The position numbers were made by a program, and so were the translations under genes. From positions 1 through 64,000 of the forward strand of contig JAXLSS010000010.1 in NCBI GenBank assembly GCA_046330395.1: 64,000 nt of DNA, given 5' to 3'. Positions within the stretch are counted from its first letter, which is position 1, and every line of letters starts with the position of its first letter. This DNA comes from Ga0077560 sp046330395. Lineage in GTDB: Bacteria > Actinomycetota > Thermoleophilia > Miltoncostaeales > Miltoncostaeaceae. The notes beneath the pieces are model-generated. The model was not told where the DNA came from and did no database searches. It was given only the letters and a program-made list of their open reading frames with translations. This document shows, one piece after another, positions 45,606 through 55,195 of the stretch.

Positions 45606-46157
45606 CTAGGCCAGCACGTTGAGCGCCATGGCGGTGGACTGCTGGCCGGCCTGCCGCTGCAGCTGCTGCATCTGATCGACGATGGCTTTGGCGCCGCCGC
45701 CGCCCCCGTCGTCACCGTCGCCGTCGTTGTCCCGCCCGGCGCCCTTCAGGGCCTCCATCATCTCCCTCGACGGCATGGTGCCCGTGGGCGCGCCGGCGCC
45801 CGCGGCACCCCCGCCGTGGCCGCCCGGGCCGCCCTGGCCGGGCACCCGGTTGATCATGTCCGTGGCCATCTTGGTGAGCTGGTCGTCCGACAGCGCGGGC
45901 GCGCCGCTGCCCTGGGCGCGGTCGGAGATGGTGGACTTGACGGCCTTCAGCAGGTCGTCCTGCGAGATGCCCGTGGTCTTGGCGAAGTCGGCCAGCGTGG
46001 TGCCCGCCCTGCGGGCCTGCTGCAGGTCCTGCGTGCTCACGCCAAGGGCCTGGGCCAGCTTCTGGGGTCCGCCCCCGCGGTGCATGCCCTCGCCGGAGGG
46101 GGGAGTGGTGCCTCCCACGATGTTGATCTGCACGCCGTCGGCCTTTCGGTGGATCAC
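45606..46157 (-). CDS. Unrecognised small protein with tandem helical motif
   Basis: A frame of up to 183 codons. The middle holds a helical motif common in actinobacterial small exported or surface proteins: KLAQALGVSTQDLQQARRAG then TTLADFAKTTGISQDDLLKA. The rest is low-complexity Gly/Ala plus an acidic NDGDGDDGGGG stretch that could bind calcium. No signal peptide or membrane segment is visible. The start may be the GTG at about 46136 (VQINIVGGTTPP), which would shorten it. It is convergent with the NHL gene. Function unknown. Confidence 0.6.
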   Translation of the reverse strand: MIHRKADGVQINIVGGTTPPSGEGMHRGGGPQKLAQALGVSTQDLQQARRAGTTLADFAKTTGISQDDLLKAVKSTISDRAQGSGAPALSDDQLTKMATDMINRVPGQGGPGGHGGGAAGAGAPTGTMPSREMMEALKGAGRDNDGDGDDGGGGGAKAIVDQMQQLQRQAGQQSTAMALNVLA

Positions 46158-46210
46158 CGTCCACCACTGTCATCGGCCGTGCCGGCGGGGCCCGGACCCC
46201 GCGCGATGAA

Positions 46211-46859
46211 CTACCTGGGGGGCTTGTCGGGCGGCGCGATGCCGCGGGCCGTCAGGGCCTCCCCCACGCCGTGGGCGAACCGGGCGGCCTCCACCACGGT
46301 GGGCACCGCGAACGCCCGCAGGCTGCGGTGCAACCCGCGCGCCCGGCGGGCGTCCAGCACCTGGCGGCTCACCACCCACAGGTGGGTGAGGCCGCGCAGC
46401 AGCACGCCCACCGCCACCCCCGCGCGGAACACCCGGTCGGGGCGCATGCGGCAGCGCACCAGCAGCCCCTCCAGCGTGGCGATCATGTCGGGCTGGGTGG
46501 TGGTGAGGGTCACCGACAGCGACAGCATCGCCACCGCCGTCAGAGCGCGTCGCGGCCAGCAGGCCGCGGTCCGGGTGGCCCAGCGGCAGCTGCACGGCGG
46601 CGATGAGGGCGGCCACCAGGGCGAACGGCCAGGCCTGACGGCCCAGCACCCGCCACGGCACGCCGCACGCGCGCACCGCCACGGCCACCACCACGGTCAC
46701 CGCCACGCTCAGCCAGGTCCACCCCAGGGCCACCACGCCCGTGCCCGCCGCCAGCAGGGTCAGCAGCTTGGCCCCGGCGGGCGCCCGGTGCAGGGGTGAG
46801 TGCCCCGGCCAGTGCAGCGACAGGGGCGGTGCGGCGTCATCGGCGGCAGCGCGCCTCAT
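46211..46859 (-). pseudogene. bioN: ECF transporter transmembrane subunit (BioN/EcfT), frameshifted
   Basis: The membrane coupling subunit of a biotin-type energy-coupling factor transporter. The N-terminal 100 residues are in one frame (SLHWPGHSPLHRAPAGAKLL, TLLAAGTGVVALGWTWLSVA, QAWPFALVAALIAAVQLPLG). The rest (46211-46534) is in another: TALTAVAMLSLSVTLTTTQ-like ALTAVAMLSLSVTLTTT, MIATLEGLLVRCRMRPDRVF, DARRARGLHRSLRAF. A single indel near 46545 joins them. The last part carries the A-R-x-x-R-G coupling-helix pattern that contacts the ATPase. It starts 4 bp inside the ATPase gene. Confidence 0.82.
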
Positions 46860-47536
46860 GCCGCCACCCGCGCCAGGTACGCGGCGATGCAGGCCTCGGG
46901 GGCGCCGTCGGCGGTGACCGCCCCGTCGTGCAGCAGCACCGCGCGCGGGAACCCGGCCACCAGCTCGAGATCGTGGGAGACCACCAGCAACCGGGGGGCC
47001 AGCCCGTCCAGCACCTCCACCACCCGGCGCCGGTTCACCAGGTCCAGCGCGGTGGTGGGTTCGTCCAGCACCAGCCACTCGGGGCCCAGCGCCAGCACCC
47101 CGCACAGGGCCACCAGGTGTTTCTCGCCGCCGCTGAGGGTGTGGATGGCCTGGTCGGCCCTGGAGCGCAGCCCCAGCTGGTCCAGCGCGGCCAGGGCCGC
47201 GGCGCGGGCGTCACGCCGGCTGAGGCCCCGGGCCCGCAGCCCCAGGGCCACGTCCTCCAGCGGCGTGGGGTAGACGATCTGGTGGTCGGCGTGCTGGAAC
47301 ACGAAGCCCACGCGGCGTTGCACCTCGGCGCGCTGGGCCACCACGTCGCGGCCGTCCACGCTCACGGTGCCGTCGGTGGGCAGGGTGAGGCCGTTCACCA
47401 ACCGCGCCAGGGTGGTCTTGCCGGACCCGTTGGCGCCGATCACGGCGGTGCGCCGGTCGCCCACCTCCAGCGTGGTGGGTTGCAGCAGCACCGCACCCGC
47501 GCCGGTGCGCACGCACGCCTGCGAGAAGCGGATCAT
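46856..47536 (-). CDS. bioM: ECF transporter ATP-binding subunit (BioM/EcfA)
   Basis: A 226-residue ABC ATPase: Walker A VIGANGSGKTTLARLVNGL (about 35), Q-loop RRVGFVFQHADHQIVYPT (the extended Q-helix typical of ECF ATPases), signature HTLSGGEKHLVALCGVLA (about 134), Walker B WLVLDEPTTALD (about 156), and VVSHDLELV. It drives uptake with BioN and the substrate-binding BioY encoded upstream in the same coupled gene row. Its start overlaps the thiolase stop by 4 bp. Confidence 0.92.
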   Translation of the reverse strand: MIRFSQACVRTGAGAVLLQPTTLEVGDRRTAVIGANGSGKTTLARLVNGLTLPTDGTVSVDGRDVVAQRAEVQRRVGFVFQHADHQIVYPTPLEDVALGLRARGLSRRDARAAALAALDQLGLRSRADQAIHTLSGGEKHLVALCGVLALGPEWLVLDEPTTALDLVNRRRVVEVLDGLAPRLLVVSHDLELVAGFPRAVLLHDGAVTADGAPEACIAAYLARVAA

Positions 47537-48675
47537 GACGCCGCCCAGGTGCCGAACCGGGCGGCCACGCCCATGCCGCCGGCGATGGCCGCCATGGCCA
47601 GCCCCTCGCCGTCCCCCGGGGCCGCCGTCATGTCGGCGAACAGCCGCACCACCTGCACGGCGCCCGAGGCCCCCCAGGGATGACCCAGCCCGATGGCGCC
47701 GCCCAGCGGGTTGACGGGCTCGGCGTCCATCCCGAGCGCATCCAGGGTGGCCAGGGTCTGGCTGGCGAATGCCTCGGTGAACGCCACGTGCCCGGCGCGC
47801 TCCGGCCGGAAGGCGGGGTCACGGTGGCGCAGGCGGCGCACGGCGGGCACGGCGCCCATGCCGCACTCCCGGGGATCCACGCCCGCCACCGCGCTGTCGA
47901 TGTGCACCAGGCCGCGGTCACCCAGTGCCCGGGCCACCTCCGGGGCGGCCACCAGCACCGCGGCCGCGCCATCGGCGATCCGGCTGCTGCTGGCCGCCGT
48001 GACCGTGCCACCCGGGAACAGCGGGGGCACCCGGGCGATGCGCACCGCCGTGAGGGTGGGGCGCGGGCAGTCGTCGGTGTCCACCGGGTGGCCGTCGATC
48101 ATCACCGGGGTGATCTCGGCGCGGAAGCGTCCGTCGGCCACCGCGCGGTGTGCCAGGCGGTGGCTGCGGGCGGCGAACGCGTCCTGGCGTTCCCGGCTCA
48201 CCCCGTGCTCGCGCGCCACGATCTCGGCCGACTCGGCCATGCCGGGGTCGTCCCAGCCCCCCGCCGAGAAACGGTGGCGGGGGAAGAACCGCTCGCCCGG
48301 CCGCGCCAGGGCGCGCAGCGGGCTGGTGCTGGCGCTCTCGGTGCCACCGGCCACGTACAGCCGCCCCGCGCCGGCCTCCACCAGCCGGCACGCCAGCGTC
48401 ACCGCGTCCAGGCCGCCCCCGCACTGGCGGTCCAGCGTGAGCCCGGGCACCGACGGGTCCAGCCCGGCCGCCAGCGCGGCGCGGCGGGCGGGGTTGCCGC
48501 CGGGACCGGCGGCCGTGGCCAGCAGCACGTCGTCCACGGGCACGTCCACGTCGCGCAGCAGCGCGGTGATGACCGTCGCGGCCAGCTCCTCGGCGGACAC
48601 GTCGCACAGCGGTCCGTCCAGACGCGTCATGGGGGTGCGCAGGGCGCGCACCACGATGGCCGGGCGATGGCTCAC
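47533..48675 (-). CDS. Thiolase family protein (acetyl-CoA acyltransferase-like)
   Basis: A 380-residue thiolase-fold enzyme. The nucleophilic Cys is present in LTLDRQCGGGLDAVTLACRL (about 83) and the His in GLGHPWGASGAVQVVRLF (about 328). The usual NEAFA is TEAFA, and the second catalytic Cys (normally in the C-terminal CxGGGxG) is replaced: the sequence reads AAIAGGMGVAARF (about 360). Loss of this general acid/base suggests altered chemistry. It starts 4 bp inside the upstream ligase gene (GTG) and ends 4 bp inside bioM, so it belongs to the biotin locus. Confidence 0.88.
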   Translation of the reverse strand: MSHRPAIVVRALRTPMTRLDGPLCDVSAEELAATVITALLRDVDVPVDDVLLATAAGPGGNPARRAALAAGLDPSVPGLTLDRQCGGGLDAVTLACRLVEAGAGRLYVAGGTESASTSPLRALARPGERFFPRHRFSAGGWDDPGMAESAEIVAREHGVSRERQDAFAARSHRLAHRAVADGRFRAEITPVMIDGHPVDTDDCPRPTLTAVRIARVPPLFPGGTVTAASSSRIADGAAAVLVAAPEVARALGDRGLVHIDSAVAGVDPRECGMGAVPAVRRLRHRDPAFRPERAGHVAFTEAFASQTLATLDALGMDAEPVNPLGGAIGLGHPWGASGAVQVVRLFADMTAAPGDGEGLAMAAIAGGMGVAARFGTWAAS

Positions 48676-50090
48676 CGCAGCTCGGCCTCGGGGGGCGTGG
48701 CGGCCAGGATGCGCACCACCTCCTCGCGGTCCACCTTGCCCGTGCGCCCCAGCGGCAGGGCGCCCGCCACGGCGTAGTGCCGTGGTCGTTTGCCCTGCGT
48801 CAGGTGCGCGGCCACATGGGCGCGCACATCGGCGCGGGTGAGCGTGGCGCCGGCCCGGGGCACCAGCAGGGCGCACACCCGCTGGCCCCACCGCGGGTCG
48901 GGCAGCCCCACCACGGCCGCCTCCGACACCCCGGGCGCGCCGCACAGCACGCGCTCCACCTCCTCCGGCTGCACGTTGGCCCCGCCCGTGATGATCAGCG
49001 CGGTGCCACGCCCGGCCACGCGCAGGAACCCGTCCCGGTCGAGGCTGCCGAGGTCGCCCACCGTGAGCCAGCCCTCGTCGTCACGCCGTGCCACCGAGGC
49101 GGGCGCCTGGCCCCGGTAGCCCTGGAACACCAGGTCGCTGTGCACCCACACCGTCCCCACGCCGCCCGGGGGCACGGTCCGGCCCGCCTCGTCACGGATG
49201 TCGATCCGCACACCCGGGAAGGCACGTCCCACGGATCCGGGGGGCGTGCCGTCGCCCTCCCGGCGGATGGCCACGAACGACAGCTCCGACGCCCCGTAGT
49301 ACTCCACCAGCGCGGTGTCCGGGTACCGGGACCGCGTGCGGTCGACCCCCGCCCGCTCCAGGGCGGCGCCGGCGCAGTAGACGGCCCGCGGGCCGGGCCC
49401 CGGGGCCCGGCCGGGGGGGAGCTGGGCCAGCATGGTGGGCACCACGTACACGGCGGCGGGCGGGTGGGCGTCGTCCAGCCGGCCCAGGCCCTGCGCCAGC
49501 TCCACGGGCGCCCACGTGCAGGGCGTGCAGGGCCCCGAACAGGAAGTGCGAGCTGGACAGGGGGCCGGGGATCAGCACCGGCCCGTCGGCGACGCCCGTG
49601 GGCCGGCCCGAAGCTGCGCGAAGCTGTGCCACCACGATGCGTGGCTGCGCGCGAAGGCCTTCGAGGCGGCCCGCGCTGCCGGAGGTGAACCCCACGTAGA
49701 AGGTGGTGTCCGGGGTGGGGGCTGGTGCGCCGCGACCCTCCCAGGCCCCGGGGGCCGCACGGGCCACCCACCCGTCGGGTGCGGGCAGGGGCCGGTCCCA
49801 CGGCGCAAGGTGGGCGTGCCCGGCCGGTGCCATCCACACGCTGGGGGCCAGCTGGGTCAGGGCGCCGTCGCGTTCGGGCAGCCGGCCAGCCGGGGTCCAG
49901 CACGCCCACCGCCCACCCGGTGGCGCGAGGCCGCACATGGCGAGCAAGCACGTCCGGATGGTGCGCGCCCACGGGGCCGATGCGGCCACGTGCCCTCGCT
50001 CCCGGCGGGCCAGTCAGCGGCGGCGGCGACGGCGCGTGCCACCCGCCCCTCTCGGCCATCGGCGGCCAGCGTGCCCGAGCCGACGATCAT
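48672..50090 (-). pseudogene. Adenylate-forming acyl-CoA ligase, frameshifted
   Basis: An AMP-dependent synthetase/ligase of about 470 residues. The start ATG at 50090 overlaps the bioY stop (ATGA). The N-terminal part is read in several frames (VARAVAAAADWPAGSEG; PDTTFYVGFTSGSAGRLEGL, the P-loop). From 49505 down the frame is clean: VYVVPTMLAQLPP, TALVEYYGASELSFVAIRR, GWLTVGDLGSLDRDGFLRVA, GRGTALIITGGANVQPEEVE, and PLGRTGKVDREEVVRIL (catalytic Lys). At least two indels lie between 49480 and 50000. It would activate a carboxylic acid with CoA; next to bioY the acid could be biotin or a precursor, an inference. Confidence 0.82.
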
Positions 50091-50721
50091 GCGATGCCGC
50101 GCACCGCCCGCACCGGCCGCAGGAACGGGGCGGCCGCGCGCGGTCACCGCCACCGGGGTGGCGCCCGGCCTTGGCGAGGTCGCCGGGAAGGAAGGTCATG
50201 GACCCGTGGAGGAACGTGTGCAGCGGGATGTCGGCCACCGCCGCCCCCACCGGGATCCCGATGGCGTACTCCACCACCACGCCCCCCAGCACGGCCGCGG
50301 TGAACAGGGCGGCGGGCAGCACCACCCGCGAGCGGCAAGCCCCAGCCATCAGCGCCAGGGTGGCCACCACGGCCGTCACGGCCGCCGCCACGAGAAGGCC
50401 AGCACGAACCCGCTGCTGGGCGACCCGCTGAACACGGCCAGGCCGCCCGCGCCCGCCGGACAGCGGCAACCCCGCCGCCACCAGCGCCACGAACAGCGCC
50501 AGCGACAGGAACGCCTCCACCGGCACCAGCAGCAGCCCGGCCACCATCACGCCCAGGGTCTGCGCGGTGACGGGCACCGAGATGCCGGGCACGTTCACCG
50601 CCGGGGTCAGCCCCAGCACGGCCACCAGCGCGGCGAACACGGCGATGCGGGCGATGCGTGGGCCGCTCGTGCGCGACCCTCCTGGGACGGCGGTGCGGGG
50701 CCTGACCCTACCCGTCATCAT
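50087..50721 (-). pseudogene. bioY: Biotin transporter substrate-binding subunit BioY, frameshifted
   Basis: The S-component that binds biotin. Fragments: RIARIAVFAALVAVLGLTPA, VPGISVPVTAQTLGVMVAGL (the family signature P-x-T-x-Q-x3-V), VVLPAALFTAAVLGGVVVEY, IPLHTFLHGSMTFLPGDLAK, and a C-terminus PFLRPVRAVRGIA with the stop at 50087. Frame breaks lie near 50375-50470 (the GGRGG loop) and 50150. The start is unclear: an AGGAGG stands before ACGAGC where ATGAGC would be expected (about 50666-50672). It heads the coupled row bioY-ligase-thiolase-bioM-bioN. Confidence 0.85.
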
Positions 50722-50747
50722 CCGCGATAGCCGCCCAGCCTGGAGGC

Positions 50748-51701
50748 GTGACGGCCAGGGCGAGGAGCGGCGGGAACTGGTCCTGGCCGCGCTGGTGCGC
50801 GCCGGGGCCGACGGCGTGTCCGGTCAGGCGCTGGCCGACCGCCTGGGCTGCTCGCGGGCGGCGGTGCATCGCCACGTGGAGGCGCTGCGGCGCGCCGGGG
50901 TGGCCGTGGACGGCGTGCACGAGGGCTACCGGCTGGGCCCGGAATGCGACGCGCGCCGCCGTGGACGGCCGAAGGCAATGGCCTGCGCGGGCCCGTGCGC
51001 TGGAGCAGCGAGACCAGATCACCAACGACGACCTGGTGGCGCTGGCCGCGATGGCGCCCCGGAGGGGCGCTGGTGGTGGGCGCCGACCTGCAGCGCCTTC
51101 GGCCGCAGCCGCGCAGGCGGGCTGGTGACCCGCCCCGGCGACGCGCTGCTGTTCTCGGTGCTGCTGCATTGGGTGCCCGCGGCGGAGGCGGCGGTGCTGC
51201 CGGTAATGTGGCGATGGCTTGGTGGCCGTGGCGCGGGCCCTCGGCCCGGCGGCCGGGATCGTGTGGCCCAACGACCTGGTGATGGACGGGGCAAAGGTGT
51301 GCGGGGTGCTGTGCGAGACCGCCGTGGATGAGGCCGGCACCGACTGGGTGGTGGTGGGGATCGGCGTCAACGTGCGCGGCGCGCCCGAGGTGACCGACGG
51401 GCGCTGGCGGGCCGGCTGCCTGGCCGACTCGGGCGAGGGGCGCTCCAGGGGGACGCTGCTGGCGGCCATCCTCACCGAGCTGTCGGTGGCCTACCGGGAG
51501 TGGCGCGACGCCGGCCCCGAGCCCGCGCTGGCCGAGTTCGCCGGCCGTGACCTGCTGCGCGGCGAGGCGGTGCGCGTGCGCAGCTTCGACCGGGAGCTGG
51601 TGGGCACGGCCAACGGCCTGGACGACCGGGGCCGCCTGCGCGTGCGCACGGCCGGCGGCGAGGTGGCGGTGGACTCCGGCGAGGTCACCAAGGCCGGCTG
51701 A
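50748..51701 (+). pseudogene. birA: Biotin-[acetyl-CoA carboxylase] ligase BirA, frameshifted
   Basis: Biotin protein ligase. The N-terminal winged-helix repressor domain reads GVSGQALADRLGCSRAAVHR and HVEALRRAGVAVDGVHEGYR. The catalytic domain is split: WVTRPGDALLFSVLLHWVP-like RPGDALLFSVLLHWVPAAEA, then the clean 3' frame ARALGPAAGIVWPNDLVMDG (the biotin/ATP Lys region with K in AKVCGVLCE), TDWVVVGIGVNVRG, and the C-terminal SH3-like VRVRSFDRELVGTANGLDD. The substrate strand with STN-D is out of frame near 51010. Being a bifunctional BirA with an HTH and divergent from bioY, it may repress the biotin operon. Start is uncertain (GTG 50748 or nearby). Confidence 0.85.
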
Positions 51702-51719
51702 CGGCCCGCGCCGCGGGGC

Positions 51720-52478
51720 TCAGCCGCGGATCAGGTACACCGCGGCAACCGCCACGGCGATCACCACCACCGTGCCCCGCAGCACGTTGGGGTTGGCCCG
51801 GCGCACGAACCGGCCGGCCAGCGCCCCGCCCACCAGCGCGCACACCGCCATCACCAGCACCGCCGACCACCACACGCGGCCGGAGAACAGCAGGAACACC
51901 GCGGCGGTGATGTTGGCCAGGAAGGAGGTGAGCTGCTTCAGCGCGTTCACCCTGGCCAGGCTCTCCGGCACCACCAGCGAGTACAGCGCCAGCAGGATGA
52001 TCCCCAGCCCCGCGCCGAAGAAGCCGCCGTACACCGAGCCGGCGAATGCGGCCACCGCGGCGGCGCCCAGGTGCACGCGGTGCGACGCCGACGCCGCCAG
52101 CCGGGCCGCCACCCAGCGCTTCATCCAGGGGTCCACGGCGATCAGCACCGCCGCCACCAGGATCAGCCACGGCACCAGCTGCCGGAACAGGTGCTCGCCG
52201 GTGACCAGCAGCAGGCCGGCGCCCGCCAGGCCGCCCAGCACCGCGGGGGCCGCGATCACCGTGGCGCGGGTGCGCTGCGGCTCCAGGTCGGCCCGCTGGG
52301 CCAGCGTGCCGCCGAAGTAGCCCGGGGTGAGCGCCACGGTGTTGGTGATGTTGGCCGACAGCGCCGGCACGCCGGCCGCCGTGAGCGCCGGGAACGTCAG
52401 CAGGGTGCCGCCACCGGCCAGGGCGTTCACCCCGCCGGCCGCAAGCGCCGCGGCCCCCAGCCCCGCCAGCTGCAGCAC
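51720..52478 (-). CDS. TauE/SafE-family sulfite exporter-like permease
   Basis: A 252-residue membrane protein with the two-repeat TauE/SafE layout: GVNALAGGGTLLTFPALTAA, GVPALSANITNTVALTPGYF, then VYGGFFGAGLGIILLALYSL, NALKQLTSFLANITAAVFLL and a C-terminal GGALAGRFVRRANPNVLR. Seven or eight helices are visible. Members export sulfite, sulfoacetate or other small organic anions; the substrate cannot be read here. It is convergent with birA. Confidence 0.88.
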   Translation of the reverse strand: MLQLAGLGAAALAAGGVNALAGGGTLLTFPALTAAGVPALSANITNTVALTPGYFGGTLAQRADLEPQRTRATVIAAPAVLGGLAGAGLLLVTGEHLFRQLVPWLILVAAVLIAVDPWMKRWVAARLAASASHRVHLGAAAVAAFAGSVYGGFFGAGLGIILLALYSLVVPESLARVNALKQLTSFLANITAAVFLLFSGRVWWSAVLVMAVCALVGGALAGRFVRRANPNVLRGTVVVIAVAVAAVYLIRG

Positions 52479-52568
52479 GCTCAGCGAGATGGCGCGGCTC
52501 CGCGCGGGATGCGGGTGGGGGTGGGCACGCTCACGGCCGGGATGATGCCCGACGGAGCGGGCGCTGCA

Positions 52569-54395
52569 CTAGATGTCCACCTGGATGCCCACCTCCACCG
52601 CGTCGCGGCTGGGCACGCCCATGTATGTGGCGGCGCGCAGTGAGTTGCGGCTCATGGAGGCGAACACGTGCTTGCGCCAGTACGCCAGCCCCGGGGCGCG
52701 GGTGGGGTGCAGCGTGATGTGGCTCAGGACATAGGTGACCTGCCCGCGCACACGCACCCCGCGCCGGGCGGCCAGGCGCACCGCCAGGGGCACGTCGGTG
52801 GCCTCCATGAACCCGAAGTCGGACACCACGCGGATGATCCCCTCGCCCAGGTGGGTCACCTGCACGCGATCGGCGTCGTCCACGCGCGGCACCGTGCGCA
52901 CGCGGCAGGTCATCAGGATGATCCGCTCGTGCAGCACCCGGTTGTGCTCCAGGTTCTGGATCAGCGACGCGGGGACTCCCGCCGATGCGGTGGCCAGGTA
53001 CACGGCGGTGCCCGGCACGCGCCGCGGCGGGTGGGCGCGGATGGTGGCGATGAACTCGCTGGTGGAGCGCCTGCGCCGGTCCAGGCCGGCCAGCGCCAGG
53101 GCGCGCCCCCGCCACCAGGTGGTGAGCACGGTGAACACCACCAGGCCGGCAACCAGGGGGAACCAGCCGCCCTGCACGATCTTGGGGGCCTGCCCGGCCA
53201 GGAACGCCAGGTCCACGCCCAGCAGGCCCACCCCGGCGGGCACCACCAGCCACAGGGACCGGCCGCGCAGCCGCCGCAGCACCACCAGGGCCAGGAGGGT
53301 GTCGATGAGCAGCGTGATGGTCACCGCCAGGCCGTATGCCGAGGCCATGTGCGCGGAGGTGCCGAAGCCCAGCACCAGCGCGGCCACGCTGGCGCACAGC
53401 AGCCAGTTGATGGCCGGCACGTAGATCTGCCCCTCGTGCCGGTCGGAGGTGTGCCGGATGGCGATGCGCGGCAGGAACCCCAGCTGCACCGCCTGCCGGG
53501 TCATGGAGTACACGCCCGAGATCACGGCCTGCGACGCGATGACCGTGGCCACGGTGGCCAGCACCACCAGGGGCAGCCGCAGCGCGTGCGGGGCCATCAG
53601 GAAGAACGGGTTGGCGGCGGCGGCGGGGTCACGCAGCACCAGGGCCCCCTGCCCGAAGTAGTTCAGCACCAGCGCCGGCAGGGTCACCAGGCTCCACGCC
53701 CGCGAGATGGCGGGCCGCCCGAAGTGGCCCATGTCGGCGTACAGCGCCTCGGCGCCGGTCACCGCCAGCACCACGCCGCCCAGGGCCAGCGTGGCCCGCA
53801 CGGGCTCGTGCACCATGAACATCAGCGCGTAGGAGGGCGAGAGGGCGCGCACGATGCCGGGGGCACGCATGACCTCGGCGGCGCCCAGCGCCCCGATCAC
53901 CGTGAACCAGCCCAGCATCACGGGGCCGAACAGCCGCCCCACCGCACCGGTGCCGCGCCGCTGCAAGAGGAACAGGCCCACCAGGATCACCAGGGCGATG
54001 GGGACGGTGGCGTGCTCGAAGCGCGGTGTGGCCACCGACAGCCCCTCCACCGCCGACAGCACCGAGATGGCGGGGGTGATCATGCCGTCGCCGTAGAACA
54101 GGGCCGCGCCGAAGATGCCCAGCAGCACCAGCGGCACGAACCAGCGTGAGCCGGCGTCGCGCCTGATGAGGGCCACCAGAGCCATGATGCCGCCCTCGCC
54201 CTCGTTGTCCTGGCGCATGATGAACAGCACGAACTTGACGGTGACCACGATCAGCAGCGACCAGGCGATCAGCGACAGCACCCCGTACACGCGCTGGTCG
54301 GTGGGCGTCAGCGGGTGGGCGCCCACCAGCACGTTCTGGAACGCGTACAGGGGGCTGGTGCCGATGTCGCCGAACACCACGCCCAGGGCGCCCAC
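52569..54395 (-). CDS. kup: Potassium transporter Kup
   Basis: A KUP/HAK-family potassium uptake protein of at least 608 residues. The N-terminal GVVFGDIGTSPLYAFQNVLV is the family signature. It has twelve membrane segments and FMVHEPVRATLALGGVVLAV, GAEALYADMGHFGRPAISRA, NYFGQGALVLRD, and a cytoplasmic C-terminal domain ending in VEVGIQVDI. The GTG at 54395 is only the start of the open frame. The likely real start is ATG at 54495 (MTTTTPALRH), one indel away, which overlaps the response-regulator stop by 4 bp and gives about 640 residues, the usual size. Confidence 0.93.
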   Translation of the reverse strand: MGALGVVFGDIGTSPLYAFQNVLVGAHPLTPTDQRVYGVLSLIAWSLLIVVTVKFVLFIMRQDNEGEGGIMALVALIRRDAGSRWFVPLVLLGIFGAALFYGDGMITPAISVLSAVEGLSVATPRFEHATVPIALVILVGLFLLQRRGTGAVGRLFGPVMLGWFTVIGALGAAEVMRAPGIVRALSPSYALMFMVHEPVRATLALGGVVLAVTGAEALYADMGHFGRPAISRAWSLVTLPALVLNYFGQGALVLRDPAAAANPFFLMAPHALRLPLVVLATVATVIASQAVISGVYSMTRQAVQLGFLPRIAIRHTSDRHEGQIYVPAINWLLCASVAALVLGFGTSAHMASAYGLAVTITLLIDTLLALVVLRRLRGRSLWLVVPAGVGLLGVDLAFLAGQAPKIVQGGWFPLVAGLVVFTVLTTWWRGRALALAGLDRRRRSTSEFIATIRAHPPRRVPGTAVYLATASAGVPASLIQNLEHNRVLHERIILMTCRVRTVPRVDDADRVQVTHLGEGIIRVVSDFGFMEATDVPLAVRLAARRGVRVRGQVTYVLSHITLHPTRAPGLAYWRKHVFASMSRNSLRAATYMGVPSRDAVEVGIQVDI

Positions 54396-54491
54396 GGTGA
54401 GGGCGGTCGTGGCGGGCGTGTGCGCGCCGCCGCGCGCGGGCCGGGGTTGGCCGTCTGTGGCGGGCGTGCCGCAGAGCCGGTGTGGTGGTGG

Positions 54492-55195
54492 TCATTCCTG
54501 CTCCGGGGTCGTCATGCCAGTACCCCACCCCGGGCAGCGTCACGATGACGCTGGGGCGGTGGGGGTCGTGCTCGATCGCGCGGCGCAGCTGTCCACCACC
54601 ACGCGCAGGTTGGCCACGGCGCCTGCAGCCTCGTCCCATGCGCGGCGCACGATGGTGGCGTGGGGCAGCACCCGGCCCGGGTTGGCGGCCAGCACACGCA
54701 GCGCCAGGATGCGTGGGGGTGAGGTGCACCTCCCGCTCATGCGGCCCACACCCGCTGCGCGGCGGCGTCGATGCGCACCCGGCTGTGCGGCGGGAAGGTG
54801 GTGCCGTCGCCGTCCAGCGTGGCCACGCGCCGCAGCCCCGCGCGCACCCGCGCCAGCAGCTCCGGGATGCCGAAGGGCTTGGTGACGTAGTCGTCGGCCC
54901 CCAGGTCCAGCGCGGCGATCTTGGTGCGGTCGTCGCCGTACGCGGACAGCACGATGATGGGCAGGGTGGGGTGCTCGGGCCGCACGCGCCGGATCACCTC
55001 GATGCCGTCGAAGTCGGGCAGCCCCAGGTCCAGCACCATCAGCCGGGGGTGGCCGCCCTGGGTCATCGCCACCGCCTCGGCGCCGGTGCCGGCGGCCAGC
55101 ACGTGATGGCCCTGGTTGGTGAGCGCCACCCTGACGGCCCGCATCACCGCGGGGTCGTCCTCCACCACCAGCACGCGGGCCGCGTCGATGGTCAT
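54492..55195 (-). pseudogene. kdpE: KdpE-like response regulator, C-terminus frameshifted
   Basis: An OmpR-type regulator of about 234 codons. The receiver domain is clean: ARVLVVEDDPAVMRAVRVAL, phospho-Asp in LMVLDLGLPDFDGIEVI, Thr/Ser in IIVLSAYGDD, Lys in DDYVTKPFGIPELLARV. The winged-helix part is split: REVHLTP-like, then VLRVLAANPGRVLPHATIVR, RRAWDEAAGAVANLRVVVD, and in a third frame LRRAIEHDPHRPSVIVTLPG followed by VGYW. The ATG overlaps the histidine kinase stop and the stop overlaps the probable kup ATG, both by 4 bp. It probably controls kup. Confidence 0.85.
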
